Shown here: in pieces, positions 10,025 to 19,699 of the stretch | Numbering within the stretch: the first letter of the stretch is position 1 | Layout of the letters: the number at the start of each line of letters is the position of its first letter | DNA from: Gracilaria gracilis | Taxonomy: Eukaryota; Rhodophyta; Florideophyceae; Gracilariales; Gracilariaceae | Length of the DNA stretch: 64,000 nucleotides | Assembly: GCA_030374805.1 (NCBI GenBank) | Contig: JARGSG010000017.1 | Span: 558,001 to 622,000 of the forward strand | Direction of reading: 5' to 3' | Position numbers and translations under genes: made by a program | The notes under the pieces: generated by a model | Told to the model about the DNA's origin: nothing | The model's database searches: none | What the model saw: only the letters and a program-made list of their open reading frames with translations

Positions 10025-10913
10025 CAGATGATCGCAAGGATTTCTTCCGTGAAGACTCTGTTCGAGCCGAACTTGAGCGTTTCGAAGCCCACCATTTTGC
10101 TGTCCCCTTGTTTACTTCTTTCTTTTTCTTCGAAGATGTTGTGTTCTTGGCATGTGATAGTTTTCGCTTCCCATTGGGCATGCATGATGTGATATTGTTC
10201 TCTTTGGCGTCGTTCATCATGATGGACATGGCCAAATCAGCGGGAGACTCAGTAGCAGGAAGCATTTGTTCAGCAGATGCTTGAGCTCCTAAGGCGTTTC
10301 GGAAAATGACAGTCCACTTCTCATTTAGGTATTGAGATAGTATATCTGATGCATGTTTGACTTTGACACGAGGGTGTTGAGACAGGATATGGTGCTTGCG
10401 CAATATCCATGCGAGAGTTTTCTCCTTACTTAGCTGATAGAATGACTCATCTCCCACAGTCTTGAAATGGCATAGCAGGGATATTTGTTTTTCAGAACTG
10501 AGACTGGCCAGATTCATTCCGTCATCTGTTGTGCAGAGAGCATCCAGTGGTTGAAAGACGTTAGTCTTTGAAGATTTGCTGTTGCAGTCCATCACAACAA
10601 GAATCGCGAAAAGCGGATCCACCTTAGTGACGAATGTCATATTTCCGTTCCTACACAAAGTTGGTACAAGTGTTGAGTCTTGTGGAACCAAGACCCATGA
10701 ACCGTGGGTGTGAACGAATTTGACGAGCTCCACAACCATCATAGAGTGCTTGTCATCACAAGCGATATACAATGGGGCAAGTTCACCCTCTACATTTGAG
10801 GAGAACTTGATAGGTTTGATGGTGACTGGCGGAGGAGCTGTGTTCTCCTGTGAGATGGTGGACAAGTCTTTAGGGAGAACCACCAGTCCTGACTTCGGGT
10901 GAGCAGGTGCCAT
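10014..10913 (-). CDS. RNASEH2B: Ribonuclease H2 subunit B
   Basis: Non-catalytic subunit of the RNase H2 complex, which removes ribonucleotides and RNA/DNA hybrids in the nucleus. 299 aa from the ATG at 10913; the frame is open upstream but without an ATG. Recognition rests on the family core: VDPLFAILVVM, then FQPLDAL, then YQLSKEKTLAWILRK. The human counterpart has DPLFLLL, FQPLDQ and YKYSKEKTLKWLEKK in the same order and spacing. The C-terminal 90 residues are Lys/Ser-rich and disordered, with nuclear-localisation-like basic runs (KRKLSHAK, SSKKKKE), as in other RNASEH2B proteins. A TATATA at 10937-10942 lies just upstream of the ATG, so the leader would be very short. Divergence is high, typical of this fast-evolving subunit. 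Confidence 0.82.
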   Translation of the reverse strand: MAPAHPKSGLVVLPKDLSTISQENTAPPPVTIKPIKFSSNVEGELAPLYIACDDKHSMMVVELVKFVHTHGSWVLVPQDSTLVPTLCRNGNMTFVTKVDPLFAILVVMDCNSKSSKTNVFQPLDALCTTDDGMNLASLSSEKQISLLCHFKTVGDESFYQLSKEKTLAWILRKHHILSQHPRVKVKHASDILSQYLNEKWTVIFRNALGAQASAEQMLPATESPADLAMSIMMNDAKENNITSCMPNGKRKLSHAKNTTSSKKKKEVNKGTAKWWASKRSSSARTESSRKKSLRSSATK

Positions 10914-12642
10914 GATGCTGAGGGTGTTAAGATACGTATATATGAAGAAAAGGGGTGGCCAGAAGGTGAAGGGTTGGAGAACGGTCGCCTCTGCAGTTGT
11001 AAAAGAGTGTGCGAGTCGACTCTTGTGAGCAGACTTCAATCCGTACAGTGCGAGATAACAGTGCACACATGCGTACCTTCACAATTAGCGTGCATGAAAC
11101 CAACAATGGGTCGAAAGCAAAGCGAGAGACACGAAGCACAGCCCATAGACTGCGATCTTCAGAGCTGCTGCTGAAATGGATCCGGAGCGGGAGAGCTGTG
11201 TCTCAAGTGCTGATGTTTCGGGAAAGGGATAGCAGCGAGGCTATTCACCGCAGAAGATATGTTAGGATTTGTGCAGTGAGCGGAGTACGTTCGAAAAGTT
11301 TCGAGCCGAGGCTAGAACGCCACCCTTGTACACAATAGTTTTTCTATCGAAGATGCTCAGGATGAGTCAAAGCACGGCGCCTCTTGTGAAGATAGATAGC
11401 GCAAGATGTCGTATTGCATTCGTTGAGGGGCCCAAACATCGCTGGGATTCCTCTAGCTAGATACAGTAGTAGGCTACCAAGCCTTGTGGCCTACTACTCG
11501 CTATATGTATTTCCCGCCAAATTTCAATTGCGCAAAAGATATCGCTCGGTGTAGCTACATACATCCTCCGATGTAACGTTCCTTCTTGTAGTAACGGTAC
11601 AACTTGTACGCCATCAAATTGGCTCGTACACATGGCTTAAGAGTCTTAAGTTAAGACCCAACACCCTACGAACGTATAACACGTCTGCACCGCAACTATC
11701 TAGTAGCATGTGTGCTTTACTCTGTACACAAAAGGGCATTCGTTCACAGACCTTGCTCGGTAGTCTACAATCGTTCTGGTTCTGTTGCAAAAAGCCATTA
11801 CCGTTTTGATGTGAAGAATCTCCCTAGCTCACCCCGCGGGGTGAGCTGGATATAGTATGGGTTTGGACTGATATTCTGCAACTCGTAGTAGCAGAGAACA
11901 AGCCAACGGTGCAAATGGGTTTTTCGTAGCGCGCGTCGTGGCCATTGAACAACAACGTCGACGACTGAAGGTAAACATCGCCGTTAATCAAGAACCGCTT
12001 GAACATGATGACACCGGTTCGTTTGCGATTCACGATGCGTATCCTCAGCATGTATCGGAAATGAACCGAAGTCGAATCATGCAACCTTCGGCCTTGGTGT
12101 CGGAGTGATCGTTATAATTCACTTGATTCTTTGCGAATCGTCCTGAGATAATTCCAAGAGCAACCACAGACGTTAGTGCCGCTTCTTTCAACCTGCAATC
12201 AGTTACGATGCTTCGCTCGATGTATCTATTGCCGCACCGCTTCCAGGCACGAAATTGTCGCAAGTACACGGCATCTGGACCGAGTTTGAGGTTGCGAAAT
12301 TCTGCCACATTGCGTCGCGTCGAACCTCTTCCAAAAGGCCACGTCGTTGTTCCGTATCCGTCAATTCTACCGTTACCTACCCTGGACATTAGTAATAAGC
12401 ATTCTCCTTAATTCCTTCTGGGAGGGTTCGCAATTCGTCACGCGCCGTTCCGACTGTTGAACAACTATCCTATCTAGATCTATGTGTATACGCCAAACAA
12501 TTCCATGCGCCTAGGTACTATATAAAGGTACCATCTGATGGATGTGTTGACTTCTGTGACCCAGCAGTTTTCCGATCGCAGAAGAAGATCATTCGCTCAG
12601 ACAAAGAACATTGTGCCGTAATCCTGCTGACACAATTCAACC
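10914..12642. other. 1.7-kb intergenic region with several perfect inverted repeats
   Basis: No gene is recognised. Three inverted repeats stand out: AGTAGTAGGC/GCCTACTACT with a 14-nt loop (11465-11498); CTTAAGA-G-TCTTAAG (11636-11650); and a perfect 22-bp palindrome centred on CCGCGG (11826-11847). The right end is the promoter of secreted paralogue 2. Confidence 0.5.
12519..12526 (+). promoter_or_regulatory. TATA box upstream of secreted paralogue 2
   Basis: TATATAAA lies 117 bp upstream of the ATG at 12643, in a compact setting with no other gene between. This is the clearest TATA element in the island. A leader of roughly 85-90 nt is implied if transcription starts about 30 bp downstream. 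Confidence 0.55.
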
Positions 12643-13644
12643 ATGGGTTTCCGTCTTTCTACCGTCTCTTGTGGACTACTCTCAGTGTTGTTCATTGTTG
12701 TGAACGCCCAAAGCCCGGCCCCTTGCATCTACAACAGTACGCATTGCGCCTGTTCTCAAGTTCCGGCCCCGGGTAAATGCTTACGCACAGTGTCGGATGG
12801 CATGTGTTCGGTGCAGGAATGCAGCCAGGCTGGAATGACTTGTGATTGCTCTGGGTCGAACATATGTTCCATTGAGACGTGCTCCCACAGTACGGCTGCT
12901 AATGGAAGTCTTCCCAGTGTTTTGGAACTAGGTGCAACCGTACCCTGTGTCATGAGCCAAAACAACGTGCAGTGTGTGAGGAAACTGAGCGAGCTGCCAG
13001 TTGAAGATCTGCCGGTAGAACCTGTGGAATACCGTCAGCTACAATTTGGACCGGCCGCCATTCCACATATGTACAACGTTTCTGCGTTCGTCGACACCAA
13101 TAATGTCATCTCTCCGGACGTGGACACAGTGAGCATGCATGGGTTGTGGCCAAATTACCTTCGACTGCGTAACCGATTCATTCATGTGCGAGTGTATCAC
13201 AATGCTGATAGCAGTGAAACGTTCTTGTGTGCCATTTACAATGGATATCATCTCCCATCAGACGGACTTGGCTTCGGTTCCACTTCGGTGCAGATAGAGG
13301 GCCTTAACGGACAGGCGCTAACATGGAGGGCGTGCGATGATACAGGGGAGTGTCTTGGAGGTCCTAGCCCCACTCTAAATGCAACTCATGGTTACATTGA
13401 TAATCTGTCTGATGGATGGTGTGTGACTCCTTTGGAGAATAATGGAAATGGGATCCGCGTTACTTTCACCGATGTGAACGGCATGTACGGTGTTGAGATC
13501 CAGACCCCGGATTCCCAGTTCGAATATCTGTGGGCTGATCCACCGCAGCATGGTATGACTGGCGTCGTAGATGCCAACGGATTCAGTGTGGCAGGATCTG
13601 CAACATTCACCATCAATCTGTCTGGAATCCCTGTACCCGTCTAG
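12643..13644 (+). CDS. Secreted Cys-rich protein, paralogue 2
   Basis: 333 aa. It is a full-length paralogue of the minus-strand gene at 6676-7665, and the two are alignable from the signal peptide to the shared C-terminus (GIPVP). The signal peptide (MGFRLSTVSC... to VVNAQ) leads into the same Cys-rich module (CACSQVPAPGKC, CDCSG). The conserved C-terminal part follows, with RFIHVRVY, CAIYNGYHLPSDGLG, WRACDDTGECLGGP, DGWCVTPLE and DPPQHGM. Differences are scattered substitutions plus a few residues of insertion (for example near VISPDVDTVSMHG). Sequons are kept at several sites. The family is unrecognised. The pair lies in opposite orientation about 5 kb apart, flanking BASS and RNASEH2B. 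Confidence 0.87.
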   Translation: MGFRLSTVSCGLLSVLFIVVNAQSPAPCIYNSTHCACSQVPAPGKCLRTVSDGMCSVQECSQAGMTCDCSGSNICSIETCSHSTAANGSLPSVLELGATVPCVMSQNNVQCVRKLSELPVEDLPVEPVEYRQLQFGPAAIPHMYNVSAFVDTNNVISPDVDTVSMHGLWPNYLRLRNRFIHVRVYHNADSSETFLCAIYNGYHLPSDGLGFGSTSVQIEGLNGQALTWRACDDTGECLGGPSPTLNATHGYIDNLSDGWCVTPLENNGNGIRVTFTDVNGMYGVEIQTPDSQFEYLWADPPQHGMTGVVDANGFSVAGSATFTINLSGIPVPV

Positions 13645-14561
13645 GTGGAACCATTTATCAGAGTTACAGAGGTTCTCTGTAACTGGCACGCTCTATCTCC
13701 AATTAATCATGACTTTCCTTTGCTGAAGTCAAGTTGTCAAGTTGTCTGCAACGCTTTCATGTAAAACAGCAATCCTGATTTCCTTTCTCTCATATTCTTC
13801 GAACAAAGAAAAGCTAACCCACAGTAACGATATCTTCAAGTTCCCCCATCAATTCAAGGGTGAACTTCACCCTTGAATTCGTTACGCAGCAAGAGACAAG
13901 TCTTTAGTCATTTATCATCAATGTTGCTTTCCCGTCTTTCAAAGACGGTCTTTGTCGCGGGGGGTCGACTTGTCTTGAAGGGCAAGCCACAATTTGCAGC
14001 CAAACGGCGAATCTACGAAGAAACGTACCACACGTACCGTTGGTACACGAAATGAAACGGTAGATAGTTGTGATCTCGGTTTGTTGTGTTGGCATAGTTC
14101 CTCGGAGAAGACGGGGAAATGATTCCCATATCAAACAGTACCAGAAACCATATTGAGAGCCATCGTCGCGACTGTTACGAAAACAACCAAGTCTGTAACC
14201 TGAGATCTGACTTTTTCATGTCGGAGTGTTTTTCTCATTTCTCCATTGATAACGCGTTATAGGCTTCTGGAACACAGGCCTGGAGCACAAAATAACCTGT
14301 CTTACGAATCAAGGATATGATGAATGATTTAATTTCGAGTGATTGTTGGGTTGTCGTATGTATATAATTGCACAAGAGGATGCTCTGTCTCAGTCCAAGA
14401 CTCGAAAACTATGCCGATCCAGGAAGTAGTCCTTGTTGAAACTATAAAGATAAGATCGAACTGTTGTACAACTGGGATTGAACACGACAGGTCATCGGAT
14501 GAGAGTACCGCACACAACACAAGTCAAAATCATTTACATCTTGCTTTCTTCTGACGCGTCG
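13645..14561. other. Intergenic region with palindromes and a TAC/GTA dyad
   Basis: No gene is seen in 917 bp. It holds a perfect palindrome with single-base centre (14-bp arms, 13851-13879), a second with 8-bp arms (13932-13948), and GTACCGTTGGTAC (14034-14046). The first palindrome, about 210 bp after the stop codon, could form a hairpin in the 3' UTR. Confidence 0.45.
13851..13879. repeat. Perfect inverted repeat, 14-bp arms, 1-nt centre
   Basis: AATTCAAGGGTGAA, a central C, then TTCACCCTTGAATT: every arm position pairs. It sits downstream of secreted paralogue 2. It could be a cruciform, a 3'-end hairpin or a symmetric protein-binding site; the sequence alone does not decide. Confidence 0.8.
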
Positions 14562-15479
14562 TCACACCTGTACCACATTTTCTGTTTGCGAATCCCATTC
14601 ATCTACAATGCCTTCAACATGAGCCAAGCCCACAATTCCCACAATCACATTCTTTTCTTTCGGTAAATCTTTTGCTGCTTTGATCAAGTTCGCGGTCATT
14701 ATAACGTCGCGTTCATACAACATCGCACGAGCAATATTTGGGGTGAGCACGCGCATTGGTTCTATGAGTTCGTGAACCGTGTTCCGATCGATGAGCTCGG
14801 CTAGTTTTGCTTGACCTGACGTTACATCCCCTGAAGTCATAGCCTGGAAGGCTTCTCCCAGTTTGCGTTCTAGTGGTGACTCCGAGGTTCCTGATTTCGA
14901 ACGAGGCGTGAGAATTGCCATCATGCGTTGTAAATCGAAGTCACTGCGAAATCCATCTCCAAGGCGGCGCATCGTTGTTCGCAGGTCCTGATCACCAAGG
15001 ACAATCGGTATTCTTAGTTCCTCAGCAGTTTCGATCGCCGCCTTAAAATCCACCCCGCTAGCGAAGCCTAAGCGATGTAAAGCGCGGTAGACACTGCCAA
15101 TCCCTAGCTCCATAAGCCCGGCAAGTGGGCTTTTGTGACTTGAAATAATTTTAAGAGCATGTGAAAGAAGCGATTCATCTGGTGCAGAAGCTGCTTGCTT
15201 GAGTCTGTCAAAACGGTCTTGATCAAGTTCGAGGAAGACAGCACCTAAAGAGCCTTTTCCGTGTTCACGGGTAATAAGATCACGGGTTGCTTCTGCAGAA
15301 GCCTTTGCTATGTGCATTGTACCCAAGAGGTGCACTGTGCCATACTTTGATTCAAGAATGGCCGTACTTCGAGACGGATAAGAGTGTTTGTAACGGGCGA
15401 GTGGTACGATACCCCGGAGCTTCCGGTTCTGGTTCACGTTCTGCCGCGATAAAACCGCAAATGTTCTTCGTGCGATCAT
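14562..15479 (-). CDS. TraB-domain protein, probably mitochondrial
   Basis: TraB/PrgY-family protein of 305 aa; the human relative TRABD acts at mitochondrial membranes. The start is the ATG at 15479, because the upstream open frame has no ATG and this start gives a presequence-like N-terminus (MIARRTFAVLSRQ, then further Arg/Lys and no acids for about 30 residues). The TraB core begins at GTVHLLGTMHIAKAS, with the GT-x-H motif thought to be metal binding. It continues through AVFLELDQDR (the conserved Glu) and ends with the second His motif IVGIVGLAHVEGI. Family length and motif order agree. Biochemical activity is unsettled for the family. Confidence 0.85.
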   Translation of the reverse strand: MIARRTFAVLSRQNVNQNRKLRGIVPLARYKHSYPSRSTAILESKYGTVHLLGTMHIAKASAEATRDLITREHGKGSLGAVFLELDQDRFDRLKQAASAPDESLLSHALKIISSHKSPLAGLMELGIGSVYRALHRLGFASGVDFKAAIETAEELRIPIVLGDQDLRTTMRRLGDGFRSDFDLQRMMAILTPRSKSGTSESPLERKLGEAFQAMTSGDVTSGQAKLAELIDRNTVHELIEPMRVLTPNIARAMLYERDVIMTANLIKAAKDLPKEKNVIVGIVGLAHVEGIVDEWDSQTENVVQV

Positions 15480-16549
15480 GCCTAAATCAATAAATCCTTC
15501 TGGTTGGAAGAAGCTTAAGGGGAGAGAGAACAGCAGATCTGGTTCAACAATCGAATCGTGATTTGACAAAGAGGGTTACTCGCAGATCTGAATTCGCCCG
15601 TCTCATCCGTCAGCTCTAAGTTAGGGGTAGCAGATACCTACAGTTAGCTTGCAATCGAAATTGAAACCATGGGAAGGGTTTCTAGTACCATCAGAGATAG
15701 TATCATACCTTAATCTTCCTATATCATATGGAGGAATTAACCTGTTACCCTGTATGCAGCACTGCGTGGCGAATAGGGACTTAAATGGGGCGGAGCTGTC
15801 GATTTGGAGAACAAGAGGTTTAGCCCAGACGACGCGATCCCGGGCACAAGCGATCCGCCTTCACGTGGTGTGCCTGTCTTCCCTTTCTCTTAGGGAAGCG
15901 AAACGGATCAGCGGTCGAGTCTCCAAAGGAGGCCAACACAGGCCAACACACTTCAGATTAGCTTACCGTTGTAGGACGCGATCCCCTGCCGAAGACATGT
16001 GTGTGAGAGTAGATAGGCCGTTTCGAAGAAATTTGCTGCATGATGCAGCGTCGGCCAAAAAATGTTCGGTAGCACGGCCAGTGTTGAAGGGTGGGTATCC
16101 AGCAGAAACGATGTCGACCTGAGGTCGACATCGTTTTACCCTTGTAGATTCTGCTGCTCCCTTCGTATTTCCCAACAAGTGAGCGAGGTTCTGGCAACCG
16201 TTTGCACTCAGATAAGAGTTCAACGGCCATATCGAAGAACTAGAGGGGAAAGCTTGGTCAGAAACGGTTGCACAAGAGAAGTATATGTCACGTTTCTTTC
16301 CATTCCAACGGGGTTTACTTGTTCCCTTCTCTTCTAGCTAGTACACAGGAGCAAGCATTCTCACACCCTACATTCCTGAATTAGAGAAGCACTGCTAAGG
16401 CGTACCCAAGACTCTAGTCAGTTATGGTTGTTGGGATATCATCATAAGTTGCAAACAAACTCCCTTCAATATCGAACAGGGCACAAAGGGATATCTCTAA
16501 CAAATCTTGAAGTCGTTTTGAGGGAACTGTGAGATCGACCATAATTACG
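15480..16549. other. Intergenic region with a 31-bp perfect palindrome and two dyad motifs
   Basis: No gene is recognised between TraB and ELOC. The region contains TACCGTTG (15964-15971), a perfect inverted repeat with 15-bp arms (16106-16136), and directly beside it TACCCTTGTAG (16137-16147). Confidence 0.45.
16106..16136. repeat. Perfect inverted repeat, 15-bp arms, 1-nt centre, with outer arms
   Basis: AAACGATGTCGACCT, a central G, then AGGTCGACATCGTTT. An outer pair AGCAGAA (16101-16107) / TTCTGCT (16149-16155) brackets it, though not in perfect stem register. It may be a MITE or fold-back remnant, or a regulatory dyad. Confidence 0.85.
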
Positions 16550-16927
16550 ATGAGCGAAGGTGAAGAAAAGTCAGTTCCTGAAGGCCTTATCAGGTTTGTT
16601 TCGGGAGACGGATTTGAGTTTACAGTTGAAGCAAAGTATGCAACGGTTTCTGCTGTGATTCGGACGATGATGAATAGTTCCTTCAAGGAGTCGAGAACGC
16701 GAATTGTACATCTACCGCATGTGAAGGGAAGAGTGCTGGAACGCATATGCCAGTACTTTTATTACATACCCCGTTTTCGGAGCAGAGGTGGGACTGGTCC
16801 TGTGGTGCGCGGTAGCGACACCAGAAACTCGTCCAAAGAATTCATCGATTCGTTTGTGGAAGTGTTTGAGATTCAGCCCGAGCTTTCCATTGAAATATAC
16901 ATTTGCGCACGGTATCTCGAAATGTGA
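16550..16927 (+). CDS. ELOC: Elongin C (SKP1-fold adaptor)
   Basis: Small BTB/POZ-fold adaptor of cullin-RING ubiquitin ligases and of the elongin transcription factor, where it pairs with Elongin B and binds BC-box proteins. 125 aa from the ATG at 16550; the frame is open a little further upstream but with no ATG. The family pattern is clear: IRFVSGDGFEFTVEAKYA (human VKLISSDGHEFIVKREHA), a short acidic/variable part, VLERICQYFYYIPRF (human VLSKVCMYFTYKVRY), and the C-terminal IQPELSIEIYICARYLEM (human IAPEIALELLMAANFLDC). A Gly/Ser/Arg-rich insert (RSRGGTGPVVRGS) lengthens the loop before the last helices. It is intronless. Confidence 0.9.
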   Translation: MSEGEEKSVPEGLIRFVSGDGFEFTVEAKYATVSAVIRTMMNSSFKESRTRIVHLPHVKGRVLERICQYFYYIPRFRSRGGTGPVVRGSDTRNSSKEFIDSFVEVFEIQPELSIEIYICARYLEM

Positions 16928-17449
16928 ACCCTTCCAGTGTCGAAGGAAGGAAGACAATGAAGCTTGTGTTGCGCAAAGCAATCTTGTCTGCAATCACATG
17001 TTGACCATTGACGAGCCTTTCGTCTGCATGCACCAGGGTTGCATGTTTTGTAATCTCTTCGTTCTTCTCTTGCCTAACTTGTCTATCTTCGAAGTAAGCG
17101 TGGAAAGTTTACGACAGGGATTTCTGGTCATACATGCATTCAAAGAGATGAAGTGTGCACCTGTATACCGTTCAATATTCGCAGAAGATCCGAATCGTCA
17201 TAACCCTCTGGGAGTCGAAATGGATTGAAATTCTGCCCTGGACGCTTGGATTGGAGTTTCTTATGGTGCTTCATGGCACTACAAAGTCGACAATCCTAGT
17301 ATCCTTGAGAAATCCCGCGACAACCCATCTTATGCTTTGCCACGGTAGTTCGAGAGTGATGGGCCAGAAAAACGTTCTGAGAGGCACTCGCAAGGGTATA
17401 CTCTCGATGCGATTATGTACATAAATATGAACAAAAGGCACCAGCTCCA
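16928..17449. other. Convergent intergenic region, no feature seen
   Basis: 522 bp between the stops of ELOC and the deaminase. No motif, repeat or conserved frame was noticed. Confidence 0.4.
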
Positions 17450-18820
17450 TCAATTCAGCGGAATATCCTTGACGATTCTTGCTCTCCAGTACTCGGCCCG
17501 ACGTAAGACGTCGCCTAAGTCCAAAGTACAGTGTACCTTGTCCCTTAAGACGAAATTACCGGCGACCATAACATCTGTGACATCTTCACGAGAAGCAGCA
17601 TAAACAACAGCCGAATGGGGATCATAAACTGGACTGTTCCCCGCATGAGTTTCTACATCAATACAAATCAAATCCGCAGACTTTCCTATTTCTAAACTTC
17701 CAGTGACCTTCTCTAGCCCAAATGCACGTGCGCCATTTATTGTCGCCATACGGAGAGCCATGGGGGCTGGAACAAGAGTGGGATCACCGGCTACGCACTT
17801 CGCTAGTAATGTAGCCATTTTCACCTCTGCCAACATATCCAGAGAATTGTTGCTGCAGGCTGAATCGGTTCCTATAGCAACATTTACTCCAGCTTTGATT
17901 AGCTTGTGCACAGGACAAAACCCAGTTGCGAGCTTGGCATTCGAAGTAGGACAGTGAGCAACATGCACTCCTTTCTCTGCACATAAGGCAATCTCACTAT
18001 CCGTTAGATGAACCATATGCGCACCGATAAAGTTTGGCCCTAGAATATTTTTTCGATTGAAGTCTTCTATGGGATGGCACATTTCTTCACTGGTATGACA
18101 GGCGGGATTACTTCTGTCCAACACTCGACTGGCAGTACATTCATCTGTGGTTTCATGCAAATGGGTATGGATCGGGATTCCTTTCTTTTTAGAGAGATCC
18201 TTGAGTCGCAGCCATGTGGCTGATGGGACTGTGTACGGGGCGTGGGGTGCGTAGGAGAAATGTATCAAAGGCTGATCTTTGAAACGCATCATGACTTCTT
18301 CTCCTCGAGATTCATATTCTTCTATGCTTGATGCGTACCCGGATGGGAACTGAAGGAAAACAATGCCAATCACAGCGCGCATACCAGCTCTGAGAGCGGC
18401 CTTTACCCCTGCATCTGGGAAAAAGTACATATCCGAAAAACAAGTGACTCCGCCGCGAATCATTTCCGCCGCTGCCAAGAGCGCACCATCTTCGCAAAAT
18501 TCCTCCTCACACGCCATTGCTTGTTCTATGGGCCAGACAGTCTCATGAAGCCATTTCAACAGAGGTTGATCATCAGCACGACCCCTCATTACTGTCATAC
18601 CGGAATGAGTGTGAGCATTGATGAGTCCTGGCATAACTATGCTGTTAGGCCGTTCTATGCATTCGGAGGGGTTATACTTATCGTCAACCCCTTGAGATGG
18701 AAGAATATCCAAAATCTTGCCGTCGCTCACAATGACAGAGTACTGATAGAGGGCGACATTCTCGTCGGGAGCCACAGGAAGCACCCATCTCGCACGAATT
18801 TCTACGTCGACAGGCTTCAT
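17450..18820 (-). CDS. Bacterial-type TRZ/ATZ amidohydrolase (MtaD-like adenosine-derivative deaminase)
   Basis: Metal-dependent deaminase of the amidohydrolase superfamily. Close relatives deaminate 5'-methylthioadenosine or S-adenosylhomocysteine. 456 aa from the ATG at 18820. The beta-strand 1 motif is GLINAHTHSGMT (H70, H72). The second metal/substrate block is PIHTHLHET, then GAHMVHLTDSE, HCPTSNAKLATG, and the catalytic Asp region AIGTDSACSNNSLDM. The C-terminal composite domain ends with SLEIGKSADLICID. The wording of these blocks (DMYFFPDAG, FCPVHKLIKAGVNVAIGTD, LRMATINGARAFG) is that of the gammaproteobacterial TRZ/ATZ group, suggesting bacterial ancestry. It is intronless. The frame starts right at the N-terminus with no presequence, so it is probably cytosolic. 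Confidence 0.88.
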   Translation of the reverse strand: MKPVDVEIRARWVLPVAPDENVALYQYSVIVSDGKILDILPSQGVDDKYNPSECIERPNSIVMPGLINAHTHSGMTVMRGRADDQPLLKWLHETVWPIEQAMACEEEFCEDGALLAAAEMIRGGVTCFSDMYFFPDAGVKAALRAGMRAVIGIVFLQFPSGYASSIEEYESRGEEVMMRFKDQPLIHFSYAPHAPYTVPSATWLRLKDLSKKKGIPIHTHLHETTDECTASRVLDRSNPACHTSEEMCHPIEDFNRKNILGPNFIGAHMVHLTDSEIALCAEKGVHVAHCPTSNAKLATGFCPVHKLIKAGVNVAIGTDSACSNNSLDMLAEVKMATLLAKCVAGDPTLVPAPMALRMATINGARAFGLEKVTGSLEIGKSADLICIDVETHAGNSPVYDPHSAVVYAASREDVTDVMVAGNFVLRDKVHCTLDLGDVLRRAEYWRARIVKDIPLN

Positions 18821-19699
18821 ACTGCGTTTGTTGAGAAAAATCCAATGTACGGTGGCGAGTTACGCTTTGGAGCAGATCACTTTACAACGGTACCTCTTAG
18901 AAGTGATCGAACGACGCTGCTGCTGTTGTGAGACCAGCCTATCTAAGGAGCATATGCCGAGTAAAAGGGTTTTCAGGCAATACGAGGGTGATATAAGCAG
19001 CTTTGGCTAGATATTGAGTGCATGGGCCCGGGGCTGCGTCAGGACGTTATGTGCAAGCGTGAAGTTTAACTGCACTTGGAATGGGAAAGAAATGCCGGGG
19101 AGGAGAGCATACTGTATGCAGATATCACGAACCCGAAAGCAGTGACTCATTCATGCCTTCTGCGTCACAAGCTCACATCGTTTCTTTCTCTCCTTTGTTT
19201 GGCTGCATGCGAGAGGGATTTTGCTCAGACGGGTGACACATGTCACGCGGACGTGCTGGCACCGGCGTAAGCGGTGGACGAAATTCAGCGTCTTGAGGTC
19301 ATCAAACAAAGAAGTCTACCGTTGTAGCCTTCGAAAGGCTTCCTTTATTGTTGTTCTTAAACCACCGGCTTTACGTCTGTTCGCTTCGAAGTGAAAGAGA
19401 TGAGGGGATAACAATCACAAGAACGGCCCCTTCTCGGAGAAATCTCTACTGAATTCCTAGAGGTGCACCATCCTCAAATGCTGTCAGCGATGTGAATATG
19501 CCTCTATGGCGTTTCCAAGTGACCGTACTGTCGCCATGCTAAGTCGATGCCCGAATCGCTGCAAACGAACTGGGAGTGAAGTACTCAAATCGGGCGAGAT
19601 CAACCCCCCATGCACTCTCACGACGGCAGCCAACTTTTCTCTGTGACAGGTGCGTAGTAGTCGCGTTGGGCATTTGTAAACGTTTCAACAAGTTCATGT
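18821..19699. other. Intergenic region with two CAACGGTA motifs
   Basis: 879 bp with no gene recognised. CAACGGTA occurs at 18885-18892, 65 bp upstream of the deaminase ATG, and in reverse as TACCGTTG at 19317-19324. The latter sits in the dyad CTACCGTTGTAG. Confidence 0.45.
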
